Counted from the stretch's first letter, positions 35,256 through 46,008 are shown. The stretch is DNA of 64,000 nucleotides from Nymphaea colorata (GCF_008831285.2 NW_022204508.1:620001-684000); one strand, 5' to 3'. Numbers and translations: made by a program. The notes: generated by a model not told the origin, from the letters alone.

Positions 35256-36450
35256 CCACACTTCTTTACTATTCCCTCTCCAACAAATTTGATCTTATGC
35301 ATCACCAAATCTTCTTCTGTTTGGCCCTCTCTTAAAACCTCCTTCACAAACAAGTACCAACTTTGGTGGAAACTAAATTCTTGTAATTCATGCATATAAA
35401 AAGCACCCATTCCCTCTGACACATATTTCTTTCTACTGGTAATCAAAATTTTGCTCCCGATTGCACCCACCATCAATATTCCCCCTATCTCTTCCTCCCA
35501 CCATTTTACTTCCCATACATCATCTAGGACCAACAAAATTTTTTCCTTTGAGAGCTGTTCAGTAATTGTGTGCATAAGTCAGTCAAGGAACAATTAGTGT
35601 TTTCTGCAGAACCCTTGCACACTTCCCTTAGTCAAATCTTATGGTTTGGCCTTTCTGAAACACAAACCCACCACCTGCGTTCCATGAACTGTTGTTCAGC
35701 TTCATTAAATACCATGTTTGCAAGAGTCATTTTACCGATCCCTCCCTTTCCAACAATGGAGATAATACAAGTAGCACCCTTCTCAGTCTTACTACAAAAG
35801 TCATTCGCCAAGAGCATTTCTACTAACACCTTTTTATCATTCTGCCTGCCTATGGGCAGTTGTATACCTATGTGACGGGTTGCCTCTTTGGGGTTGACAT
35901 GTTCACATTAAACAGGGTACCACCCCCTTTTGGTGTTGTTTTGAGCCTATCCACCATATCCCAATCTTTCTTTATTTTATCAAGCCTTTCATTGATTTTG
36001 ATACCAAGTTTATAACGAAAAGAAACTTTTTCTTAATAGGAAGAGAGCATTGTGGTCAAAGACCACTTCCGTACCTGATCCCTCTTGCTGGCCTCAATTT
36101 TGCTTCGATATCCTTTGATGATGTCCTCGGCATCATAAAGAACATCCTTGAGCTCAAACTCTAGTTCTGTGTCGCACTCCTTGCTGAAAAAGGACTCGAT
36201 CAGCATCTTTGATGGCCTTTTGGAATATTTTCAGGATCCTTTGGAGCTTCTTCAGATGTCTTTGGCATTCAGGATGTAGTCTTTCATCTCTTTCAACAAA
36301 TTGGTTGCAGTAAAAATGGCTGTTTGCACAAGAGCATCTATTACTGCTCCCATCTCCTGCAACGCCACTCCCAGTTTCTCGATAGATTGAAGGGCAGAGG
36401 AAGAGAAGCAATTTTCGGAAGGATGCGAAGAACATAGGCAAAAAACTGCA
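35256..36450 (-). pseudogene. R2: CC-NB-ARC fragment of a CNL resistance gene
   Basis: On the minus strand this relic holds most of a CC domain (IEKLGVALQEMGAVIDAL, about 36,380, then FQKAIKDADRVLF and ELEFELKDVLYDAEDII in other frames). The NB-ARC follows: GKGGIGKMTLANMVF (about 35,730; Met where Walker A needs Thr/Ser), LLVLDDVWE (about 35,530; canonical kinase 2), KILITSRKKYV (RNBS-B) and GIVKKCGG (about 35,260). The sequence breaks off at the GLPL motif where a dispersed repeat starts, so the winged helix and LRR are absent. There are several frameshifts and a deletion of about 20 codons in the RNBS-A region. It is closely related to R1 and R3. Confidence 0.88.
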
Positions 36451-37860
36451 CATGAAATTCAAATTGAACAGGTGGGTCCATTTGATCACCACCACCACCA
36501 CATTTTCCTCTTGCGAGTGGTAGAGCGCTGAAGTAATCAAGTTACGGAAGAAATTCGGCCCTGGACGGCTCAAGAAATTCCGGCCTCAATTATGTCAGTT
36601 GTTACTCATTGGCTTCAATCCTTTCACACTGTTTCGTCAATTTCTTACACTGTATTCTTCATCTCTTCCAGACTAGCTACGTTCATATTGCTGCTTCTTT
36701 TCTCTCTCCAATTCATTATATTTTCTTCATTCACATTAACTTTAATTCCCATCAATCGTGTTGTGATCTGATATAATACTAGAATACATGAGAAAAATAC
36801 TCATCGGCACATTTTTTATAGGTTGTGTTAAAGAAGAAATTCAATTTTGTAATTTACTTGCTCCTAAATAAATCTGGTAGAAAAATCCCCAAAGCCAAGC
36901 CTTCTACATCACCTAGAGCTCCCCCTTTTGGACTTGCCAGATTTCTTGTTAATTTTTTATTTGATTGATTTTATAATGTAAAAATAATTTACATATATGA
37001 TCCGCAATCCAAATTTATTTAGCATAAAGTTCGTATTGGACTCGGTTGCAAAAATACATATTGAATCCAAGAGCCACATCTTAATCTTTCTCATAATGTT
37101 AAGATTCGCATAAAGTAATATGAGAGAGGGAGAGAGAGAGAGACCAGAAGATGATGGCTGAACCAAGTGGACAATTATATACATCTCAGTGCAATGTTCA
37201 AAACATATTTTTTATATAACAAACTAACCTTTTAGATGTTATCTTAAGAGTATTTTATTAGTTAATGGTTGAGATCGCAAGTCTGAAGCCTTTGTACCCC
37301 ATCCCTAATGTCATTAATACGCGCACATACACACCATACCACTTGGCTAAGGGATAAAGCCATACCTCTCAAATTTATATTCAAAGATATTTTAAATAAA
37401 ATGTGAACCTCCTAATATGTATATAATTAATACTAAATTTATAAAAATCATGTTTCGGTTCAAGTTATTTTCATGAAAAAATTGTTCTTTTCTACGATGT
37501 TCAAAATTTTGATGTTAAAAGAGCCATTCATTTTTAGATTATTAAAAACATTATTGACATCCAAAATATGATTAACTTAATATATATATGTGTGTGTGTG
37601 TGATTGTTTCTTACCAAATTTAAAATCATGTCTATAAGTTTAGATTGCATAGAAAACTGGTCTGGTGGCCTCCAGCAGAATAGAAATTGATCATTTTCAT
37701 GACGGTGGTTGGGAGAACAACATAGATAAAAAAGTGATAAGGCAGTTTTGTCATCTATTATTAGTTCACATATATATATATATTGCACAAAGACCCAGCC
37801 ATCCAACTAGGGGCCCACATTCTTGTTTTTTAAATAAAAAGAGAAACACTAGATGCATGC
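36451..37860. other. R2 upstream flank, shared with R5, and spacer
   Basis: 36,780-37,340 is collinear with 56,940-57,600 upstream of R5 (aaataaatctgg...ccttctacatcacc, taatgttaagattcgcataaagt, gagagagagag). It is therefore the ancestral 5' flank of this CNL family. I could not define a promoter. 37,560-37,860 contains short TG/TA runs and no gene. Confidence 0.55.
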
Positions 37861-37864
37861 TGGA

Positions 37865-38592
37865 CTAGGCCTGCGCATCATGGTCCCCACCATCTTAATC
37901 ACAAGTGGCAACCCACCACACTTCTTTACTATTCCCTCTCCAACAAATTTGATCTTATGCATCACTGAATCTTCTTCTGCTTGGCCTTCTCTTAAAACCT
38001 CCTTCAGAAACAAGTACCAACTTTGGTGGAAACTAAATTCTTGTAATTCATGCATATAAAAAGCACCCATCCCCTCCGACACATATTTCTTCCTACTGAT
38101 AATCAAAATTTTGCTCCCCATAGCACCACCATCAATGTTCCCCCTATCTCTTCCTCCCACCATTTTATTTCCCATACATCTTCTAGGACCAACAAAATTT
38201 TTTCCTTTGAGAGCTCGTTCAGTAATTGTGTGCATAAGTCAGTCAAGGAACAATCAGTGTTTTCTCCATAACTCTTGCACACTTCCCTTAGTATCTGCCG
38301 CACCAACTCCTTATGGTTTGGCCTTTCCGAAAGACAAACCCACCACCTGCGTTCCACGAACTGTTGTTCAACTTCATTAAATACCATGTTTGCAAGAGTC
38401 GTTTTACCGATCCCTCCCTTTCCAACAATGGAGATAATAGAAGCACCACCCTTCTCAGTTTACAACAAAAGTCATTCGATGAGAGCATTTCTACTTACAC
38501 TTTTGTATCATTCTCCCTGCCTATGGGCAGTTGTACACCTATGTGATGGGTTGCCTCTTTGGAGTTGACATGTTCACCATGAACAGGGTCCT
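37865..38592 (-). pseudogene. R3: NB-ARC fragment of a CNL resistance gene
   Basis: The minus strand carries only the NB-ARC core: a linker with HIGVQLPIGREND, Walker A GKGGIGKTTLANMVF (about 38,395), which is canonical here, kinase 2 LLVLEDVWE (about 38,175; first Asp now Glu), ILIISRKKYV and GLPLVIKMVG (about 37,900). A missing base in the serine/cysteine stretch before Walker A and another near the RNBS-B region break the frame. Both ends stop abruptly: at 37,865 in AT-rich DNA and at 38,592 just before a hairpin. No CC, winged helix or LRR. Confidence 0.87.
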
Positions 38593-38599
38593 TACCTAT

Positions 38600-38627
38600 G
38601 TCACCAGGGTGCGGCAACCCTGGTGAC
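38600..38627. repeat. Perfect 11-bp GC-rich hairpin
   Basis: GTCACCAGGGT, loop GCGGCA, ACCCTGGTGAC. It lies immediately beyond the broken 5' edge of R3 and is followed by a cacccacaccc-rich stretch unlike the AT-rich surroundings. It may be the end of a mobile element. Confidence 0.85.
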
Positions 38628-38938
38628 GCACCCACACCCAACCCACACCCTATTGTTTCCATCAAATTGGTGGGCAGTCGGATTATAAAACTTTGCATTC
38701 TGGCTGCATATTAATATGAGAAAGCCTCAAGAGAGGTTTAAAAAAAGAAGTACATGATTGAATATTTCTCTTCCCTTAGACACTAGTATGAAAAAACTAC
38801 CAAGACAATTTTTGAAAACTGAATACATGATTGAATCTTACATGCTAGTATGACAATGTATGTAGCAAGAGAAGTTTGGAAGACGAAGTACATGACTGAA
38901 TGTGTCTCTTCCCTGGCCACTATGTTGTCGTTTTGACC
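38628..38938. other. Gene-free spacer
   Basis: Contains a loose internal duplication (tacatgattgaat...cttccc at about 38,750 and tacatgactgaatgtgtctcttccc at about 38,890). No gene. Confidence 0.4.
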
Positions 38939-38946
38939 CTCTTTGG

Positions 38947-39123
38947 CAGTGGCTTAGCCACATGTGGGCTAAGTTGCCCAGACCAGCTCTTTAAAATTTC
39001 TTTATTTTTTACATTAGCAAATTTAATATTTTTTTTTCTTTTATACATATATAAGTGCCCCCTAAAGATATAAATGTTTTTAAAGAAGGGTCCCTCCAGC
39101 TAATTTTTTTGACTCCACCACTG
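38947..39123. mobile_element. hAT-type MITE, 177 bp
   Basis: Ends are CAGTGGCTTAGCC and GACTCCACCACTG, imperfect terminal inverted repeats with CAGTGG...CCACTG exact. It is flanked by an 8-bp near-perfect target duplication, ctctttgg (38,939-38,946) and ctctttga (39,124-39,131). 8-bp duplications are the hallmark of hAT transposition. The interior is AT-rich with no ORF and is related to the element at 40,995. Confidence 0.75.
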
Positions 39124-39131
39124 CTCTTTGA

Positions 39132-39836
39132 ATAACTATGCTATGGCATTTTTTTATCTAATGATATGGACAAGGCTGTATCCGTTCCAATTAAATAGCT
39201 TCTTCATCTCATTTAAATAATTGGTGCTGAAAGAAATGAGACATGACAGCGTAGAGCTTCCAAATGAACAAATTTGCGGATTGGTAGAAATGATACATCT
39301 CATAAATGCAATAAAGAAGGCAATAGGCCGATCTACCTCTCAAGATCTTGTGAGTTTCAATCCATTGACGCGTCCAAGACATGATATTTGATGAATGATG
39401 CTGAATGAATGAGATGCATGAATGACTTATGTTGATGTTTGTGGAATCACTCACATCAAAACTATTCAATTACGTGGTCTACTTTGTCTAGTATATTGTT
39501 CGTCAAGTATTGCTTCAAACTTAAATTACTGTTATCTATACATTCAATTTCTTTTTTCAGGTCAGTGATGTAATATATTGTAGTCAACTATTTGGAATTG
39601 ACATGCCATAGCATAGTTACTTGGCTTGAGGGGCACGCTGACAGTACATTCTTAGTTCCATTCTTATGGGTGCTACTTCTCTAGACTTTGGAAACAAAGG
39701 AACTGAAATGTGCATCGAAGAAGGTTGGATGATCTCATCATTTCCTAGATTTGAAACATAGATCATCTGCCAATACCTGTGGCCACTTCGGTTAGAATCA
39801 AGTAGTAGTATCACGGACATGTCATGGTGCGTCTTT
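39132..39836. other. Gene-free spacer
   Basis: No recognisable gene, RNA or repeat. Minus-strand frames at 39,209-39,469 and 39,617-39,820 show no family resemblance. Confidence 0.45.
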
Positions 39837-40164
39837 GACTCCCATTTCCAGTGGTGGAGATAGGCATTTTTGGTTAAGTAAGGATGTCAGTATATTCGAT
39901 TTGAATCAGATATCCAACCAAACCATTCTGAAAAACCAGTTATAGAAAAAAAATATCATGTCCAATGATCAGCTTTGGATTTAAGAAATGACATTGGACT
40001 CCCATTTCCAGTGGTGGAGATAGGCATTTCTGGTTAAGTAAGGATGTCAATATATTTGATTTGAATCAGATGTCCAACCAAACCATTCTGAAAAACCAGT
40101 TATAGAAAAAAAATATCATGTCCAATGGAAAAATCAGATCAGCTTTGGATTTAAGAAATGACAT
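39837..40164 (+). repeat. Two-copy tandem duplication, unit ~160 bp
   Basis: Copies start with gactcccatttccagtggtg at 39,837 and 39,997 and end in ttaagaaatgacatt. They differ at few bases apart from an 8-9 base indel near the end. The unit includes part of the dispersed gatttgaat repeat. This is a recent local duplication. Confidence 0.9.
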
Positions 40165-40490
40165 TCTAATGGATTCGGATTTAGATATATGTAAATATTT
40201 GATCAGATTCAAATTCAGATCATATTTAGTTTTAAACAAATATCATACATCTAACACTCTTATATATTGAAAGTCAGCTAGATTTGGTCCAAAATTCAGA
40301 TTAAGAAGTGAATGAAAAGTTGGATTCAGATCATATTCGGATTGCAAAATTGGATTTAAGACTTTGATATGACTTTTATTCATTCATGTTAAAATCAGAA
40401 TTCAAATATGAACATGTGAGTATTTGAAAAAGCAGCTACATATGGTTAAGAGAATATTTTATTCGAATCTGATCCATTGACATCCCTATG
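40165..40490. repeat. Dispersed gatttggat / tgacatccc family copy
   Basis: Degenerate words of the same family as 25,081-25,620, ending in gatccattgacatcccta. Non-coding. Confidence 0.5.
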
Positions 40491-40748
40491 GCTGATGGCA
40501 TATGACAAGCAAACCTGGGTGGCAGCTCCTATGGCTAGATCCACAATCCATGTCCACTCCTCATTGAAAAGCTGTTGACCCTGCCAGAAGCTGCTCATAC
40601 CTGCCCACATCTGGCTTATTCGCTGCTCTTTTTGGCCATTGATATGCTTAAAAAAGAGTCTATCAGCACCTCTTTGCCATGCTAAGCTTGCCTGTTGCAT
40701 TCCTTCCAATTGCAAATCCCATGCTAATTCATTTCTCAGGGGCTGCAT
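40446..40748 (-). pseudogene. Possible LINE ORF2 fragment upstream of the RT domain
   Basis: A 100-codon frame contains LAWQRGADRLFFKHINGQKE followed by ISQMW. This resembles the W..xGDxNTxFFH...R segment that precedes the RT domain in plant LINEs. The fragment is isolated and has no neighbouring RT motif, so the call is tentative. Confidence 0.3.
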
Positions 40749-40994
40749 CTTTGTCTCCTGATCTTTGAGTTGAGTTGGACAATTTATGTGGAAATAGTAG
40801 GGATGTCAGCAGATCACATTCGAAGCGGATATGCTGGCATCTCTAGATATAGGGTAATTAGCAGCTCAGTTTTCCTATGGAAGCTTGTGGGAGTTAGGAT
40901 CTGGACTTGTATTAACAAAAAAATGATATTTACAGCAGCCAAAAATGGGGATGCATAGCGTGTAGACCATAGTGAAAACTTAGCTACTGTGACC

Positions 40995-41173
40995 CAGTGG
41001 CAGAGCTACATTATTGCTACTGTGGGCAATTGCCAACACCAACCCAAAAAAATTAAACTATTTAGATACAAAAACTTCATTAATTTTCAGTTTTTTACAT
41101 ATCAATGCCCCTTAAGGTTTGAATCTTACACTTGAAGTGCCCCTCAACCAGAAATTTTTGGCTCTACCACTGG
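40995..41173. mobile_element. hAT-type MITE, ~179 bp, related to 38,947
   Basis: The ends CAGTGGCAGAGC and GGCTCTACCACTG form near-perfect terminal inverted repeats. Length and interior words (ttttttacat, gtgcccc) match the copy at 38,947. Flanks ctgtgacc (40,987-40,994) and ctgcaacc (41,174-41,181) agree at six of eight positions, as expected for an aged 8-bp duplication. No ORF. Confidence 0.7.
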
Positions 41174-41179
41174 CTGCAA

Positions 41180-41810
41180 CCATAAAGACATGTAATAAGA
41201 TTTTAGGAAATGAAGAGTGGACATGTACCCCTTGGCTCATGTGGGGCTTCCCATAGCTTTAACTTGCTAAATTCATCAAACAAAATAAGAAAAATGGCCA
41301 AAACGTTTTGCGTTTCCCTGTTTGGGAGAGCAGAATGAGTATTAGAAGTCATTTTTTACAATAAAGTCCCCATAGAGTCCATGTCTGTTTTTGGTGCGTT
41401 GGAAAAGGTGCCCACATTATGCATCAATTTTCATATCGGTGCCTCCTTTTTGCAGCACAGGGAGTTGACACAATGGGGATTCAAAACGGAAACTAGCAGT
41501 ATACCCCACCTGCCTAACGCACCAACCCCCTTGGGGATGCAGTTCCCCTTTGTTGAGCCTATGTACTCTTGCGGAAGCTGGGATAAATGTCTTGCACTGT
41601 GATACTAAGAGTTGCACATGTAATACCTTTTTTTTTTTTGCATATACAATGGACAGAAAAAGACTCTTGACAGAAGATCAAATGTTGTTCATGTTATCCC
41701 TGGTCTAACTCTACCTATTCAACAGGGTTATCCATCGATATTTTCTGGTGATATTTCCAGTGTTTTTTTACTAGATCTTTCCATGCTAGAATCTCGAACT
41801 CCTTGCGAGC
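41180..41810. other. Gene-free spacer
   Basis: Overlapping antisense frames near 41,381-41,617 show no family resemblance. The words ggtgcgtt (41,394) and aacgcacc (about 41,516) could be ends of a small palindromic element, but no target duplication was seen. Confidence 0.35.
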
Positions 41811-41814
41811 TCTT

Positions 41815-42000
41815 TTGGTCAGACACCAATACTTGAATTGGAGCTTGTGAACCCTCTAAACTAAAGCTCATTTCTCATGGATATGGAAAAACTGCCTTTT
41901 GGGGACAAGAAGAGCTTTTTTACTTAATCTAGCGGTGTTTGGGTAATGGTAAGAAGGTGAAAATTTGGTAATAGTATTGGGGATGGGGGATTGTAGAATA
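41815..42000 (+). pseudogene. LINE family B 3' scrap
   Basis: ggtcagacaccaatacttga, atatggaaaaactgcctttt and aggtgaaaatttgg match 32,935-33,090 and the inverted copy at 50,650-50,810. Only about 185 bases remain. Confidence 0.75.
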
Positions 42001-43477
42001 TGGAGGGGAAGAAAGGCAAAGCAAGAACTGATGATAAAGACGAGGCTGCTGCCGAAAATTATAGTTGACTTGTAGACTTAGGCACTCCCCTCATAAAAAT
42101 CAAGTTCAGTGAGTGCGTCCATTTAATTAGCTCCACCACCACATGATTGTCTTGCCAGTGGTGGAGGATAGATCCAACCATTGTCTGGGGTAATCAGCAA
42201 AGAAATATTGTCTCAAAGACCCTAACCACCTAGAAGTTCTGGCTGGATGACAAGGACCCTGCACCTTGCTTTTGCACATGGCTGCCATGTTACTTTTTGC
42301 CAAGCACTTTTCATGTTGACATGACACCCCTCAACTTTTTCCCCACTCTATGTATCTTAAACTTATTCTATATTCAACATTAATGGCGCAAGAAGGTTTA
42401 AAACCCAAGACAATAATAGATGGTAGAATTTCACTTTCTATTTCTAGCTGAAAACAAGTCCTTCACATCATTCCCCGCACTAATTTTGAAGTTGTTGACG
42501 TTTGGAATATACTGTTGTGCATCATCTTCATTCCTACGTTCAGTTAGCTGGTACCACAACTTTTTTGAAGCAGAAAGCACTCTCTTGCTTGGGAGTCAAG
42601 AGCAAACATTTCTTTAGGAGTAACAAACGTTATTACTCATTACTGTTTGTTGGTTGAATCCGTTCATGTGATTGAACCACATTCCGATTGTGTTCTCAAC
42701 TTATACATGTTGTGCCACTTTATTACACACATATAAATATATAAAATATGAGAAATAGTAACTAGCATTGGGGTCAAATGGCTGTCCATCCATTAGCAAT
42801 CACTTTCTTGACCAAGAGTAGTAGACCTAATTAAAGGTACAACATACAATTCTTGATTGATATTCAAATTTGGTCATCCGGAATAAGTGGACACACAAAT
42901 GTTTAGCTCTGAAGGACTCATATCACTGCACACCAGATATCAGCTTAACAACAGTTAATTTCCCATGTGCCACATGCCCAATTCTACCTACAAAATTGGA
43001 AAAAGTGGTCACTCAGTTTGTGTGCATACCTCAGGTGGGAACATTAAAAAGTCTTTTACAATTATGAACAAAGTAAATAAGCACCTTTTTCACCCAAAGT
43101 AAATCTTCCCACCTACATTTTCTCTTTTTTAACTTGGGTATCTTTCTTACTGCAAATACATGAAAAGATAAAAGATTTATCTCAAGAAGACAAAGGAACT
43201 GCAACTAAACAGAAAGATGCAGATCTGAAACGGATGCAGTTGGTACAACCTTTTGACTTCAGGGAGGGTGCATGCACTGCCCTTCAGGGACCAGTGGTTA
43301 TAGCATTCCTGCCTACTGGGGTTCAGGCAAGGTAAACACCATGGCTGTTAGGGGTATCAATCATTTTTAATAGTCACAATTAATGCCGTGGCTGTTGCAT
43401 AGAACAAACAAAGCAGATTTTTGCTTTACCCAGTGATGATGACCAACCTATTCCATTCACTTAAATGACCATGGCTG
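42001..43477. other. Gene-free spacer
   Basis: 42,100-42,200 (ccatttaattagctccaccaccac...gccagtggtgga) loosely resembles the region upstream of the R2 CC domain at 36,475-36,530. The remainder is AT-rich without supported features. A word pair at 43,283-43,330 faintly recalls tRNA A and B boxes but is not convincing. Confidence 0.4.
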
Positions 43478-43915
43478 TTGTGTAAATGCACAAGCTGCAG
43501 ACCGTTACAGCTGCTCACCGGATGAAGGAAATCGTGAAGATCATGCGAGCTCAATGAATGAAGAAAATCATGAAGATCATGAAGATCATGACAAATCAAA
43601 CAAAAAGGCAACTATACCCGTTAGATTTGGAGTGATAAATCAAGGAAGAACACCTCACGAGGCAGGGAATCTAGGCAAGAAAAGTGGCAACATATCCTCA
43701 TCAAAGGAGAAAGAAATGATTATAGAAACTAGAAATTTAAGGAAGGATTGTTTGAATTTTAAACAAATCTGTAACAATCCCTCCAAGAAACATGTATAAA
43801 TTTTCTCATCAAGGGAACCTCATATCCATCATTTTTCTTGGTGTGAGGGACAGAGGACGTAGGATTCTAGTTAATCCAAACCACTTAAAATTTGAGTCTT
43901 GCATTTTTCCTTTCA
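43478..43915 (+). repeat. 5' LTR of the copia element
   Basis: Begins at tgtgtaaatgcacaagctgc, aligning with the 3' LTR start tgttaacgcacaagctgc, and ends in tttca directly before the primer-binding site. 43,490-43,705 aligns with 45,803-46,005. Confidence 0.8.
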
Positions 43916-43928
43916 TGGTATCAGAGCA
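43916..43928 (+). other. Primer-binding site (tRNA-iMet)
   Basis: TGGTATCAGAGCA directly follows the LTR end. It is the usual plant copia/gypsy primer-binding site complementary to initiator methionine tRNA. Confidence 0.92.
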
Positions 43929-43956
43929 TAGTTCCGTGAGGATTAAGGATTTCTCC

Positions 43957-44605
43957 ATGGCTTCCGGTGCATCCTCTTCATCCTTCATGGCAGCTAAGTA
44001 TCCATATCCTTCAACGGTTAATGTTGCAAATTTTATCTCTATCAAACTCTCTCACAAGAATTACTTGCTTTGGAAAACCAAAATGCTTGGGCTGATTGAA
44101 GGCCAAGAGATGATGGGTTTTATTGATGGACAAATCTCCAAACTGACCTCTACCATTGAAATTGTTGAAAATGGTGAGGCGGGTTCTGTCCCTAATCCAG
44201 AATTCTTTGCCTAGAAAAAAACAGACCGACTTCTTAGAGGGTGGATCACTGGATCACTCTCAGAAGAAGTGCTAGGTCTTGTGGTTGGACTCCCAAGCTC
44301 GGCTGAAGTCTGGAATGCTCTTATAATGGTCTTTGCTAGAGAATCAAAAGACTGAGAATTTCTGTTAAACAGAAAATTGCAGACTTTTCAAAAGCAAGAT
44401 AAAAATGTTACTGAGTATATAACAGGTTTCAAAACCATATGTGATGAGTTGGCAGCCATTGGGAAACCTCTGTTGGATCAAGACAAAGTTTGTTGGCTCA
44501 TAAATGGGCTTGGATCAGGTTATGAATTGTTTATGACATCGATACTTCGACCTCCTATTCCTGCATATATTGATGTTGTTTCACTGCTTGAAAGCTACGA
44601 CAACG
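43957..44605 (+). pseudogene. Copia gag (UBN2 type), interrupted
   Basis: Starts at an ATG (MASGASSSSFMAAKYPYPST) 29 bases after the primer-binding site. It carries the typical NYLLWKTKML block (about 44,060) and an ESKD...LQTFQKQDKNVTEYI section (about 44,345-44,420). A stop at 44,212 and one near 44,354 interrupt it. It ends at LLESYD, where RT sequence is joined by deletion, so the zinc knuckle is absent. Confidence 0.85.
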
Positions 44606-45793
44606 TGAAACTGTATTCATTGACCAGCCTCCATGTTTCAAAGATGATCGATTTCCACACCTTGTTTGCAACTTAAATTGTGCGCTATATGGCCTCAAAC
44701 ATGCCCCTCGAGCTTGGTATGATCTGTTTGCTCAATTCTTATTTTCTCACAATTTTCAAGCCAGCTATGCAGATCCATCATTATTTGTTCAACTGCAATA
44801 GTCAACTATAATTATACTTCTATTATATGTGGATGATATCATTCTCACTGGTAGCAGTCCAACTTTTCTTGCTTCCTTTCAAAAGGAAGTATCACGTACA
44901 TTTGCTATGAATGATCTTGAGGACTTACATTATTTCTTAGGCATTCAAGTTCAATGCACTGCTTCTGGACTATTCCTCAACCAGCAATGCTATGCTATGG
45001 AAATTGTAGAATGCGCTCAGATGCAATCGTGCAGATCAACTGTTACCCCAATGGTTACTAATGTTTCCAGAAACAACACTGCAGAAGAAGAAGCATATCC
45101 CAGTGCTACATTGTATCGTAGTCTTGTTGGCACTCTGCAATATCTTACGTTTACACGACCAGACATCACTTATGCTGTTGATTATGTGTCATAGTTTATG
45201 CACGTTCCCTCCCTGCGACCTTTCTAGTTGCTGAAACGCATTCTTCGCTATATTCAAGGTACTATCTCTCTTGGGATGCAATTCTTTAAGCCCAACAAAT
45301 TATCAGTTCGAGCTTATTCTAATGCAGAATGGGCCGGCTGCCCCTCCATTCGTCGCTCTACCACAAGCTACTGCACCTTTTTGGGGCCCAATTGTATTTC
45401 CTGGGCATCTAAAATACAACAAAGTGTTGTGCGATCTTCTTGTGAAGTAGAATATCGTGCTCTTGCAACAACAGCAGCAGAACTAACTTGGATCATGTTC
45501 ATTCTTAGAGATCTTGGACTGTTTCCCTCTCAACCTCCCTTGCTTTTATGTGACAATCTTTCTGCTTTGCAATCCACCATCAAAATGGCCCATCACTCCC
45601 GGATGAAGCATATTGAGCTTGATTTTCATTTTGTATGGCAAAAAGTGGCTCTTGGATCGTTAGTTACTCAATTTATTTTGTCCGCTCATCAGCTTGCTGA
45701 TATGTTTACAAAGCCATTGCCCCATCATCGATTAACAACATTGGGTCACAATCTCGGACTTCGCTACAGTCTACGCTCGAGATTGAAGGGGCA
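44606..45793 (+). pseudogene. Copia reverse transcriptase C-terminal half and RNase H
   Basis: The frame opens with FIDQPPCFKDDRFPHLVC and LNCALYGLKHAPRAWYDLF (to about 44,730). It continues through the catalytic LYVDDIILTGS (about 44,825), the YRSLVGTLQYLTFTRPDI block (about 45,115), RNase H (AYSNAEWAG; SSCEVEYRAL; LLCDNLSAL; HIELDFHFV) and HQLADMFTKPLP. Stops at about 44,800 and 45,192 and a frameshift make it inactive. The RNase H Asp after AYS is Asn in AYSNAEW. Confidence 0.9.
45781..45791 (+). other. Polypurine tract of the copia element
   Basis: gattgaagggg precedes the 3' LTR start by two bases, the position expected for the plus-strand primer in reverse transcription. Confidence 0.75.
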
Positions 45794-46005
45794 TGTTAAC
45801 GCACAAGCTGCAGATCGTTACAGCTGCTCACTGGATGAAGGAAATCGTGAACATCATGCCAGCTCAATGAATGAAGAAAATCATGAAGATCATGACAAAT
45901 CAAACAAAAAGGCAACTATACCCATTAGATTTGGAATGATAAATCAAGGAAGAACACCTCACGAGGCAGGGAATCTAGGCAAGAAAAGTGGCAATGTATC
46001 CTCAT
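45794..46005 (+). repeat. Truncated 3' LTR of the copia element
   Basis: Starts at tgttaacgcacaagctgc and matches the 5' LTR for about 210 bases, then stops at cctcatca. R4 LRR sequence follows with no LTR end, so the junction came from recombination rather than insertion. Confidence 0.85.
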
Positions 46006-46008
46006 CAC

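Larger units (their letters stand above)
43478..46005 (+). mobile_element. Ty1/copia LTR retrotransposon, internally deleted, 3' LTR truncated
   Basis: The element has a 5' LTR (43,478-43,915), a tRNA-iMet primer-binding site, gag (from 43,957), the second half of RT with RNase H, a polypurine stretch and 212 bases of the 3' LTR. Protease, integrase and the first half of RT are deleted, with the junction at about 44,605. The element ends at 46,005, where LRR sequence of R4 starts. Both LTRs share about 200 bases with modest divergence, so the insertion is not very recent. Confidence 0.9.

Noticed and set aside
37250-37370. tRNA-derived SINE on the minus strand (tagccaagtggtatgg)
   Set aside because: Most of the stretch is simply the flank shared by R2 and R5; only the A-box-like word remains and no proper B box follows.
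43255-43340. tRNA-like A and B box words (SINE candidate)
   Set aside because: The B-box word does not fit GGTTCRANYCC well, and no target duplication or second copy was seen.
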